Origin: JAWLDB01 sp041686915
Lineage (GTDB): Bacteria > Bacillota > UBA994 > UBA5500
Direction of reading: 5' to 3'
Assembly: GCA_041686915.1 (NCBI GenBank)
Contig: JAWLDB010000183.1
Coordinates: forward strand, 1 to 5,364
Length of the DNA: 5,364 nt
In this document: positions 1-4,930 of the stretch, piece by piece
Numbering within the stretch: the first letter of the stretch is position 1
Layout of the letters: every line of letters starts with the position of its first letter
Notes under the pieces: generated by a model
Told to the model about the DNA's origin: nothing
What the model saw: only the letters and a program-made list of their open reading frames with translations
The model's database searches: none
Position numbers and translations under genes: made by a program

Positions 1-40
1 CCCCCTTCATATTCTTTTCTCCCATCAGTTCGTGGTCCAC
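1..40 (-). CDS. Possible 5' end of a truncated minus-strand gene
   Basis: Read on the minus strand, a GTG at 40-38 opens a frame that stays open to the window edge (13 codons, V/M-D-H-E-L-M-G-E-K-N-M-K-G). A good Shine-Dalgarno AGGAGG lies 10 nt upstream (complement of 51-56). In-frame ATG codons at 25-23 and 10-8 are alternative starts. It would be the next gene after the thioredoxin operon, beginning just past that operon's terminator. Too little is visible to suggest a product. The call rests only on the ribosome binding site and the open frame, so it may be chance. Confidence 0.35.
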   Translation of the reverse strand, partial: MDHELMGEKNMKG

Positions 41-95
41 TACACTGCTTCCTCCTATCGTATGTGGTGGATTACCGGACATGCCACGTGCTCTT

Positions 96-127
96 ACAAA
101 AGAAAAGACGGCGGATTAGGTCCGCCG
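96..127 (-). terminator. Rho-independent terminator of the trxA-repressor-rhodanese operon
   Basis: On the minus strand a perfect 7-bp stem, CGGCGGA / TCCGCCG (arms 121-127 and 109-115) with a 5-nt loop (116-120), is followed by the T-rich run TCTTTTCTTTTGT. It begins 11 nt after the rhodanese stop codon, so it most likely ends the leftward operon. Confidence 0.9.
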
Positions 128-138
128 CTCACAGTCGG

Positions 139-480
139 TTATCTCTCTACTTTCCCGTCCCATTCCATCATGCCGGCGCGTAGGTTAGCGACCTTGGTGA
201 AGCCGGCTTTGACCATGACCCCTGCTGCACGCCGGCTGCGGCTACCACTGGCACAGACCAGCACATACGGTGCAGATTTCTCGAGAGTAACCAGCTTGCG
301 TACGAAGCTGCCGAGAGGCATCAGCCTAGCGCCAGGGATGTGACCCTGTTCATACTCGTATCCCTCGCGCACGTCGATGATGATAGGTACTTCCTTGCCT
401 GCCATACGGGTACGCAGCTCGCGGGAGCTGATTTCATCCCAGGCGTCATTACTGCCCTTCTTGCCCCATAACCCAAACAT
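139..480 (-). CDS. Single-domain rhodanese-like sulfurtransferase
   Basis: A 113-residue cytoplasmic protein consisting of one rhodanese domain. Visible landmarks are the IIIDVRE strand and loop (residues 33-39), the family motif GHIPGA (46-51) and the active-site loop C76-A-S-G-S-R-S, whose cysteine would carry a persulfide. The length and the CxxGxRS loop match stand-alone GlpE/PspE-type rhodaneses, which move sulfane sulfur from donors such as thiosulfate or persulfides to thiol acceptors. The physiological donor and acceptor cannot be read from sequence. I chose ATG 480 because GGAGGT lies 6 nt before it; the upstream in-frame GTG at 495 would place that site inside the gene. It is the last gene of the operon, 31 nt after the CsoR-like repressor gene and just before a terminator. 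Linkage to a CsoR/CstR-family repressor suggests persulfide handling, as in staphylococcal cst loci (inference). There is no signal peptide or membrane segment. Confidence 0.9.
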   Translation of the reverse strand: MFGLWGKKGSNDAWDEISSRELRTRMAGKEVPIIIDVREGYEYEQGHIPGARLMPLGSFVRKLVTLEKSAPYVLVCASGSRSRRAAGVMVKAGFTKVANLRAGMMEWDGKVER

Positions 481-484
481 ATTT

Positions 485-493
485 CCACCTCCC
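485..493 (-). promoter_or_regulatory. Ribosome binding site deciding the rhodanese start
   Basis: The minus-strand sequence GGGAGGTGG is a near-perfect Shine-Dalgarno. It ends about 5 to 6 nt before ATG 480 and overlaps the codons that an upstream GTG (495) would use, which argues for the shorter protein. Confidence 0.85.
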
Positions 494-511
494 ACGCCCC
501 GCGCAGCTTTT

Positions 512-799
512 CTATAGCTTGCTGAGCAGCTTTTTCGCCTTCTCCACGGCTTCTGCTGTATCTATGCCCTGCTCAATTGCTTGCCTGATAGCGCCTTCCA
601 AGAGACAACCAACCAGTGTGACTCCTACTTGCTCAACTGCCGCCTTTAAGGCAGCCACTTGCGTTACGATATCCTGACAAGCACGTTTGTCTTCCAACAT
701 ACGCTGGATGCCCCTAGCTTGCCCCTCTATGCGGCGCAGGCGGTTCTGCAAGTCAGGTGCAATTCCCTCAAGGCCGTCCCATCGCTGGTCTTCCCACAT
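512..799 (-). CDS. CsoR/CstR-family (DUF156) transcriptional repressor
   Basis: A 95-residue all-helical regulator. The family signature RLRRIEGQARGI is at residues 20-31, followed by ML-E, C41-Q-D-I, Q47 and A53-A54, the helix-2 pattern of CsoR-type repressors. These act as dimers of dimers on GC-centred palindromes and release DNA on binding Cu(I), Ni/Co or, in CstR, on cysteine persulfidation. C41 aligns without gaps with the first ligand cysteine. The positions of the usual His (+25) and second Cys (+29) are Leu66 and Ala70, and the only other cysteine is C65 (+24). A standard Cu(I) site therefore looks absent, and a thiol or persulfide switch is possible (inference). ATG 799 lies 3 nt after the trxA stop with only a weak ribosome binding site, so translation is probably coupled to trxA. 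CsoR-box palindromes in the divergent region upstream of trxA suggest autoregulation. Confidence 0.9.
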   Translation of the reverse strand: MWEDQRWDGLEGIAPDLQNRLRRIEGQARGIQRMLEDKRACQDIVTQVAALKAAVEQVGVTLVGCLLEGAIRQAIEQGIDTAEAVEKAKKLLSKL

Positions 800-802
800 A
801 AA

Positions 803-1123
803 CTAAGCCGCGAGAGCTTCTTCGAGCAGGCGTTTGAGTGCGGGTTCAGGCAGCAGGCCTGGAATACGTTGTACGATCTTCCCGTCCTTGAAGATCATTA
901 CTGTAGGTATGGCCATAATACCGTACTCCGATGCTGTCATCTGGTTCTCGTCAACGTTTACCTTGACAATCTTGACGCGGCCAGCAAACTCCTTGTCCAG
1001 TTTGTCGATGATTGGACCAAGCATGCGGCAAGGCATGCACCAAGGAGCCCAGAAGTCTACCAAAACGACACCTTTGCTCTCAATTACCTCGGAACGAAAG
1101 TTCAGATCAGTTGCTTGTACCAT
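803..1123 (-). CDS. trxA: Thioredoxin with CMPC active site
   Basis: A 106-residue thioredoxin, the usual length for the family. It is a cytoplasmic dithiol protein that reduces disulfides and is recharged by thioredoxin reductase. Visible landmarks are VLVDFWAPW (20-28) with buried D23, active site W28-C29-M30-P31-C32, K54-V-N-V-D (the conserved Lys and strand) and the cis-proline loop A71-I-P73-T. The active site is CMPC rather than the common CGPC, which may shift redox potential or partner choice. The start at ATG 1123 is preferred because AAAGGAGA lies 11 nt upstream and the protein then begins like typical TrxA (MVQATDLNF). An in-frame ATG at 1147 would add eight residues but has only a weak upstream site and would swallow this one. 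It is the first gene of the leftward operon, with the repressor gene 3 nt downstream. The divergent reductase gene is its natural partner. Confidence 0.95.
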   Translation of the reverse strand: MVQATDLNFRSEVIESKGVVLVDFWAPWCMPCRMLGPIIDKLDKEFAGRVKIVKVNVDENQMTASEYGIMAIPTVMIFKDGKIVQRIPGLLPEPALKRLLEEALAA

Positions 1124-1133
1124 ATTGATTGTT

Positions 1134-1141
1134 TCTCCTTT
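1134..1141 (-). promoter_or_regulatory. Ribosome binding site deciding the trxA start
   Basis: Minus-strand AAAGGAGA, with AGGAG 11 nt before ATG 1123. The spacing is slightly long. It lies inside the eight extra codons of the longer frame from 1147, so it supports the shorter start. Confidence 0.7.
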
Positions 1142-1170
1142 CGGCATTTCGCCTTGGTTTATCTATGCGC

Positions 1171-1186
1171 ATACCCTAGGGGGTAT
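1171..1186. promoter_or_regulatory. CsoR-type operator of the leftward operon
   Basis: A palindrome with perfect 6-bp arms, ATACCC-TAGG-GGGTAT, resembling the GC-tract boxes bound by CsoR/CstR repressors. It sits about 9 to 24 nt downstream of the transcription start predicted from the leftward promoter, within the trxA leader. An extra GGGTAT half-site follows directly at 1187-1192. The repressor encoded in the same operon is the obvious ligand. Binding is inferred from the motif only. Confidence 0.75.
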
Positions 1187-1201
1187 GGGTATCTATCAAT
1201 T

Positions 1202-1230
1202 ATGATATGCAGAACCTTGGATATTGTCAA
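1202..1230 (-). promoter_or_regulatory. Leftward promoter for trxA operon
   Basis: On the minus strand a perfect TTGACA (1230-1225) is followed after 17 nt by TATCAT (1207-1202), five of six matches to the -10 consensus. Transcription would begin near 1195 and give a leader of about 70 nt containing the operator. A weaker alternative -35 (TTGATA, 1199-1194) would place the operator in its spacer but lacks a good -10. Confidence 0.7.
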
Positions 1231-1277
1231 CAACTTCTGCGGAGATTTTTCTATGCTAGAACCTCGAAAGTCGGCTC

Positions 1278-1307
1278 TTGACAATACCCCCATGGGGTAT
1301 ATATGAT
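1278..1307 (+). promoter_or_regulatory. Rightward promoter for the reductase gene
   Basis: A perfect TTGACA (1278-1283) and TATGAT (1302-1307) are separated by 18 nt, and the spacer is almost entirely filled by a CsoR-type palindrome. A repressor bound there would directly block RNA polymerase. Both divergent promoters share TTGACAATA, and their -35 boxes lie 47 nt apart, back to back. Confidence 0.75.
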
Positions 1308-1331
1308 TTGTTTGAGTCAGGGGGTATTGTC
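1280..1331. repeat. 12-bp inverted repeat carrying an extra operator half-site
   Basis: GACAATACCCCC (1280-1291) recurs as its exact reverse complement GGGGGTATTGTC at 1320-1331. The left arm includes part of the -35 box and half of the operator. The right arm lies just past the predicted transcription start and looks like a second half-site. A further GGGTATCT at 1345-1352 matches 1187-1194. Confidence 0.75.
1284..1300. promoter_or_regulatory. CsoR-type operator within the rightward promoter
   Basis: A perfect 7-bp palindrome, ATACCCC-CAT-GGGGTAT, lies between the -35 and -10 boxes of the reductase promoter. It is the same kind of box as at 1171-1186, with centres about 113 bp apart. This supports one repressor acting on both divergent units. 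Confidence 0.8.
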
Positions 1332-1360
1332 TGGTAGCAAACTTGGGTATCTCTTTACTT

Positions 1361-1367
1361 AGAGGAG
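1361..1367 (+). promoter_or_regulatory. Ribosome binding site deciding the reductase start
   Basis: AGAGGAG lies 10 nt before GTG 1378 but only 1 nt before the upstream in-frame GTG at 1369. The later GTG is therefore the likely start. Confidence 0.75.
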
Positions 1368-1377
1368 TGTGATAGCA

Positions 1378-2256
1378 GTGGAAACGTATGATATAGCCAT
1401 TATTGGCTGCGGTCCTGCCGGATTGTCAGCCGCCATCAACGCTAAAATTCGTAACAAGACTGTAAAGGTATTTGGCGCAGAGGTATGCAGTCCTAAGCTG
1501 CAGAGCGCGCCTTGGGTGGATAACTACCTGGGGTTTGACCACATTAGCGGCGGGGACCTGCGCGACAAGTTTGTCAAACATGCAGAATCAATGGGCATCG
1601 AAATCTACCGTACCCGTGTAGACAATATTTATCCGGGTGGCGAAGGCTTCACCCTGGCTGCCAAATCTGAGTTTTTCCAGGCCAAGGCAATCATTGTTGC
1701 TACGGGAGTATCGCAGGCCAGCTATCTACCAGGGGAACGCGACTTTGTTGGCCGGGGTGTCAGCTACTGCGGCACATGTGATGGGCCGCTGTACAAGGGC
1801 AAGTCAGTTACCGTCATCGCCTATACAGAGGAAGGTGTGGAAGAGGCCAACTATCTGGCTACGGTGGCTGGAAAGGTCAATTTCATTCCACAATTCAATC
1901 ATTACGAGGATTTAGAGAGCTCAATAGAGGTCATCAAAGCCAAACCGATTGGCATCCTGGGTGAAGAGCAAGTCACGCACCTGGCCACCAAGCAGGGCCG
2001 GATCGAGACTCAGGGCCTATTCATCTTTAGAGACGTCACCCCGGCTGAACAGCTGCTCAGCGGCCTGAACATGAAACAAGGGTCTATTGAAGTAGATAGG
2101 TCTATGGCGACTAACATCGAAGGAGTCTTCGCTGCAGGTGACGTGACAGGTAGACCGTTGCAGCTCGCTAAAGCTGTTGGCGAAGGTTTGATTGCAGGAC
2201 TAAGCGCTGCCTCATATATTGAGCGTAGGAACAGGACAGCCAAGGCAGCAGACTGA
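1378..2256 (+). CDS. Thioredoxin-reductase-like flavoprotein lacking NADPH motifs (FFTR-like)
   Basis: A 292-residue homologue of TrxB, slightly shorter than NADPH-dependent forms (about 305-320). FAD binding is shown by G10-C-G-P-A-G (10-15), the ATG strand end (108-110) and the C-terminal GVFAAGDV (249-256). The redox-active pair is C131-G-T-C134-DG, in the usual place. The NADPH part is degenerate: where TrxB has GGGNTAVEEA this protein has AYTEEGVEEA (148-157), and HRRDGFRA is replaced by PQFNHYED. This matches the pyridine-nucleotide-independent reductases known from anaerobes: clostridial ferredoxin-dependent FFTR, or archaeal DFTR. The electron donor here is inferred, with ferredoxin the best guess. 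It presumably reduces the thioredoxin encoded divergently. Start GTG 1378 is set by the AGGAG site; GTG 1369 is the alternative. A CsoR-type operator overlaps its promoter. A plain NAD(P)/FAD oxidoreductase label remains possible. Confidence 0.9.
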   Translation: METYDIAIIGCGPAGLSAAINAKIRNKTVKVFGAEVCSPKLQSAPWVDNYLGFDHISGGDLRDKFVKHAESMGIEIYRTRVDNIYPGGEGFTLAAKSEFFQAKAIIVATGVSQASYLPGERDFVGRGVSYCGTCDGPLYKGKSVTVIAYTEEGVEEANYLATVAGKVNFIPQFNHYEDLESSIEVIKAKPIGILGEEQVTHLATKQGRIETQGLFIFRDVTPAEQLLSGLNMKQGSIEVDRSMATNIEGVFAAGDVTGRPLQLAKAVGEGLIAGLSAASYIERRNRTAKAAD

Positions 2257-2273
2257 CGGCATATTGCGCAATC

Positions 2274-2300
2274 AGGGGAAGGGCATTAGGCCCTTCCCCT
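2274..2300 (+). terminator. Hairpin after the reductase gene, probable leaky terminator
   Basis: A perfect 11-bp stem, AGGGGAAGGGC / GCCCTTCCCCT, with a 5-nt loop lies 17 nt after the reductase stop. The tract that follows (TTGAAGTTTA) is only weakly T-rich. It may therefore terminate partly, or protect the 3' end while allowing read-through into the peptidase gene, for which I see no promoter of its own. Confidence 0.65.
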
Positions 2301-2324
2301 TGAAGTTTATATGTAACAAATGGC

Positions 2325-2330
2325 GGAGGT
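2325..2330 (+). promoter_or_regulatory. Ribosome binding site deciding the peptidase start
   Basis: GGAGGT lies 5 nt before ATG 2336. It rules in favour of this start over the 39-codon upstream extension, which would cross the hairpin. Confidence 0.85.
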
Positions 2331-2335
2331 GCACG

Positions 2336-3592
2336 ATGCTTTCCAGCGAATTCACGCGAAACTATATGGAACTCTACCTCAGACTGCAGCGGCTACAGTG
2401 GGAGAATTACGCAGACGGTGCTAGCCATGACCTTAACATAGTTGATGCAGACATCTACCAACTCCTGCGCATCGATGTTTGTCCGGACGGTTTCACCGAG
2501 CGGGAGCAGACCGTTTACAGTGCCATTGTTTCCCGCGGGTTGGTTGATAAGCACCCGGAAGTAGCCAGGTTGCGCAATCAGTTGGACGATTGGGACTACT
2601 ATCTGTCTGGGTTGGAGCAAATCTCAGACCGACAGGAAAAGCGTGTACAGATGTCTGCCAAGATGCGGCCGGATGTAGTGCGCTTACTGCAACTGCGTGA
2701 TGAACTGGCGCGCAGTGTCGGCTTCCCCTCCTATGTCGATCTGGTCCTCTCCTCGGAGGATTTGGAGCGTGATACAGTAGTGCGGGAAGTCACCGAGTAC
2801 CTAACGGACCATCTTCCCCGGGCTAAGAAGCTCGCAGCTGAGCACGGACTACGATGGAGTACCTGGTTCACTGATTTGGCCACCATCGCTGGGCCTGGAG
2901 ATTATCCGGCACCTGCTGAACTGGCCATTCGCCTGTTTAGAAGCATTGGACTACCGGACGCAGTGAAGCGGCTCACGCTCGTCTGTAAGGACCAAAGGAT
3001 TAGCGGGTACACCGGCATAGTCAAGCCTGGTGTCGATGTGAGGGTGCTACTAGGGAGTCCTGGATCGCTGGAAGGGGTCCGCACCCTGTGCCATGAACTC
3101 GGGCATGCCTTGGCTCATCTCTACAACGAAGCTAATGGTCTACTGCAGACCTGGACCGCATCGTATGACGAATCCATGGCAGTACTTTTTGAGCAAATAG
3201 GCATCCGCTGCATCCTTTCAGAGCCGGAACTACAGACTGCGCGAGATATTTCCCTGCTTGAAAACGTACGCTGCGCCATCAGTTTTCTCTTCGAGTTGGA
3301 CCTTTGGCAACAACCTGAGCGTGCCGAGGAACTCTACCTAAAACACTACGGCTTAATTGGTATCCCTATTCCGGACCCGGTTGTTTGGGCCAGCGACAGC
3401 TTCCGCAGCATAGACCCGGTCTATATTCACAACTATCTGATAGGCGCTATAGTAGCCGAACGCTTAATTGACAGGTTGCCTGCGTCTACGAAGGACATCG
3501 GACCCTGGCTCGTGGATAGACTCTACAAAGATGGCCGTCAACGTTCCCTCTACCGAAAACTGGCTGACATTGAAGGCTGTGTAGCTGAATAG
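2336..3592 (+). CDS. Compact M3-like zinc metallopeptidase
   Basis: A 418-residue, mostly helical cytoplasmic protein with no signal peptide or membrane segment. The zinc motif is H253-E254-L-G-H257. The likely third ligand is E279, in DESMAVLFE, 22 residues after H257. The E279/E286 pair mirrors the E-x6-E pattern of oligoendopeptidase F-type M3 enzymes. D360-P-V-Y363-I-H-N-Y367-L-I-G near the C-terminus resembles the substrate-binding Tyr/His segment of that family. M3 enzymes cut short peptides inside the cell. This one is clearly shorter than typical PepF (about 560-600) and may be a divergent branch; assignment to the related M2 or M32 clans is not excluded. ATG 2336 is chosen because GGAGGT lies 5 nt upstream; the frame extends back to 2219, overlapping the reductase gene and the hairpin, which is unlikely to be coding. 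The gene is followed by a strong terminator. Its substrate is unknown, and its link to the redox genes is only positional. Confidence 0.82.
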   Translation: MLSSEFTRNYMELYLRLQRLQWENYADGASHDLNIVDADIYQLLRIDVCPDGFTEREQTVYSAIVSRGLVDKHPEVARLRNQLDDWDYYLSGLEQISDRQEKRVQMSAKMRPDVVRLLQLRDELARSVGFPSYVDLVLSSEDLERDTVVREVTEYLTDHLPRAKKLAAEHGLRWSTWFTDLATIAGPGDYPAPAELAIRLFRSIGLPDAVKRLTLVCKDQRISGYTGIVKPGVDVRVLLGSPGSLEGVRTLCHELGHALAHLYNEANGLLQTWTASYDESMAVLFEQIGIRCILSEPELQTARDISLLENVRCAISFLFELDLWQQPERAEELYLKHYGLIGIPIPDPVVWASDSFRSIDPVYIHNYLIGAIVAERLIDRLPASTKDIGPWLVDRLYKDGRQRSLYRKLADIEGCVAE

Positions 3593-3598
3593 ACACCT

Positions 3599-3624
3599 AA
3601 ACCCGCAACGTGCTGCGGGTTTTT
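3599..3624 (+). terminator. Strong rho-independent terminator after the peptidase gene
   Basis: A 9-bp stem, AAACCCGCA / TGCGGGTTT (3599-3607 and 3614-3622), has a 6-nt loop and runs into a T-rich tract (TTTTTGCTTTT). It starts 6 nt past the peptidase stop and isolates it from the envelope genes downstream. Confidence 0.95.
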
Positions 3625-3644
3625 GCTTTTGCTGCAGCTACTCT

Positions 3645-3673
3645 TTGGCCTGTATATCCAGGACAGATAAATT
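3645..3673 (+). promoter_or_regulatory. Weak candidate promoter for the envelope genes
   Basis: TTGGCC (3645-3650) and TAAATT (3668-3673) are 17 nt apart, with only partial matches to consensus. A promoter is expected between the terminator at 3624 and the gene at 3726, and this is the best spacing I can find by eye. It could be chance. Confidence 0.25.
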
Positions 3674-3725
3674 CGGCCTTCACAACATATGCTGAGTAGA
3701 GAGACTAGCAGAGGAGGTAGCTTGT

Positions 3726-4832
3726 ATGCTAAGACGGCTGATGGTACTGCTTCTGACTATTGGAAGCGCCTTTCTAATAACGACCTACGCAACCGACACT
3801 TGGATATTTGCCTTTGCGCCCACCCAAGTGGACCAGTTAACCATTGTTTATTTGGATACCAACGAGAGCGTCATCCTGTCAAATGAGCAAGCCAGCGCTC
3901 TACTGGCAGAACTGCGCAACTCACCGGAAACAACTGCCATCGTCGAGATAGCCTCAGATCCGGCTACATATCCAGTTACACACAAGCTAATAACCCGCGA
4001 AGGCTCCCAAGTTAGAACCTATAACGTAGTTATGGGTTCATCGCTAGTGGCTGACGCAGATCTGCGCAAGCTGCGCGAGCTTGGACCGCTGTGTAGGGAA
4101 CTGATCACTTCACTGAAGCCTCTCATCGATGGTCAAATAGACATAGTAGTGCCCGATTATGTGCTGGGTTCGCCTGGGGAGGAAATCGCCTACACACGCT
4201 ATGTTCTGCCGGTGGCCTACGCCAGTTCCGATTTCCGGGTTTATACTGGAGGGACTTTCTTCAGCGTTGATTGGGACCGCCAAGTGTTGATAATGGCCGC
4301 TTGGGGGCAGAAGCCGAGCACAGGCTACACATTACAGATAGACCGAGTGAGCAAAGTGGATACATGGTTGAAGATTACAGTGACATACCGCGCCCCAGTA
4401 TATGACGCCACCACTGATGGAACTGTTACCAGTCCGGCAGATGCCGTGCTGTTGTCCCGCGAAGACGTAACCGGGCTACAAGGGGCTCTGTTTGTAGATC
4501 AAGCAGGCCGGCCTTTCGCTTCACAATCGTTAGGTCTGTCTTACCCGGTAGAACGGGCCATCAGTTCATGGCAGGGAGAGAGCCTGCCGCAGACTGTCCC
4601 TGCTACTGAAAGCGGGGTACTTTTCTCGCCGTTAGTCAATGCCAATCGGGTACAGACCCTGATCATCGCCTACGACGCCGAGGCCAAGCGTCAGCTGGAA
4701 ATCTATAAGGTGATGGAAACTGCCCAAGGTAAGTTCGATGTGTATGTGCGCGAAGTAGAGGGCGACCCTGCCCCTGCCACAACGATAATACAGGGCTGGG
4801 GTAGCAACTGGAGCTTCCGTCTGAGGAGATGA
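3726..4832 (+). CDS. Exported or membrane-anchored PrcB-C-domain protein
   Basis: A 368-residue protein with an N-terminal positively charged stretch (MLRR) and a hydrophobic segment (about residues 5-31). This is a signal peptide or a membrane anchor that places the rest outside the membrane. No lipobox cysteine is seen. Residues about 185-245 (QVLIMAAWGQKPSTGYTLQI, then a Pro-rich YRAPVYD and a later SPADAVLLS) match the PrcB C-terminal domain fold. That domain is common in secreted clostridial proteins and is named after a protease-complex subunit; its molecular role is poorly known. The N-terminal part (about 35-140) and C-terminal part (about 255-368, with LIIAYDAEAKRQLEIYKVME) match nothing I recognise. 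ATG 3726 follows a strong GAGGAGGT at 7 nt spacing. It lies after the peptidase terminator and 98 nt before another exported protein, probably in one transcription unit with it. Confidence 0.8.
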   Translation: MLRRLMVLLLTIGSAFLITTYATDTWIFAFAPTQVDQLTIVYLDTNESVILSNEQASALLAELRNSPETTAIVEIASDPATYPVTHKLITREGSQVRTYNVVMGSSLVADADLRKLRELGPLCRELITSLKPLIDGQIDIVVPDYVLGSPGEEIAYTRYVLPVAYASSDFRVYTGGTFFSVDWDRQVLIMAAWGQKPSTGYTLQIDRVSKVDTWLKITVTYRAPVYDATTDGTVTSPADAVLLSREDVTGLQGALFVDQAGRPFASQSLGLSYPVERAISSWQGESLPQTVPATESGVLFSPLVNANRVQTLIIAYDAEAKRQLEIYKVMETAQGKFDVYVREVEGDPAPATTIIQGWGSNWSFRLRR

Positions 4833-4930
4833 CATAGAACAACAGCTCGAAGTCCAGGCAATCTGATTTAAGAGGTATGCAGGCTTAGGATGGCGAATAT
4901 AGCAACAAGCATCGAAAGAGAGGGAATGTC

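Noticed and set aside
32..343. Plus-strand open frame of 103 codons
   Set aside because: It crosses the operon terminator and is antisense to the rhodanese gene, with no ribosome binding site.
512..799. Assigning the repressor as a copper-sensing CsoR
   Set aside because: The His and second Cys ligands of the Cu(I) site are not at the expected positions, and no copper export gene is in the window, so the call is kept at family level.
834..1205. Plus-strand open frame of 123 codons antisense to trxA
   Set aside because: It is a shadow of the thioredoxin gene, without a ribosome binding site or recognisable sequence.
659..1306. Long plus-strand open frame of 215 codons across the repressor and trxA genes
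   Set aside because: It is antisense to two clear protein families, has no ribosome binding site at its ATG, and its translation (Cys-, Tyr- and Phe-rich) resembles no protein. It also runs through both operators.
1280..1331. The 12-bp inverted repeat as a transcript hairpin, attenuator or terminator
   Set aside because: The left arm lies upstream of the predicted rightward transcription start, so the full hairpin would not be in that RNA. The loop is long and no T-tract follows. A DNA-level operator role fits better.
2219..2335. 39-codon N-terminal extension of the peptidase
   Set aside because: It overlaps the end of the reductase gene and the hairpin. The strong GGAGGT before ATG 2336 explains the start.
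4632..4835. Minus-strand open frame of 67 codons
   Set aside because: It is antisense to the end of the PrcB-C-domain gene, with no supporting signal. The frame at 5076-5288 on the minus strand was dropped for the same reason, as it is antisense to the lipoprotein.
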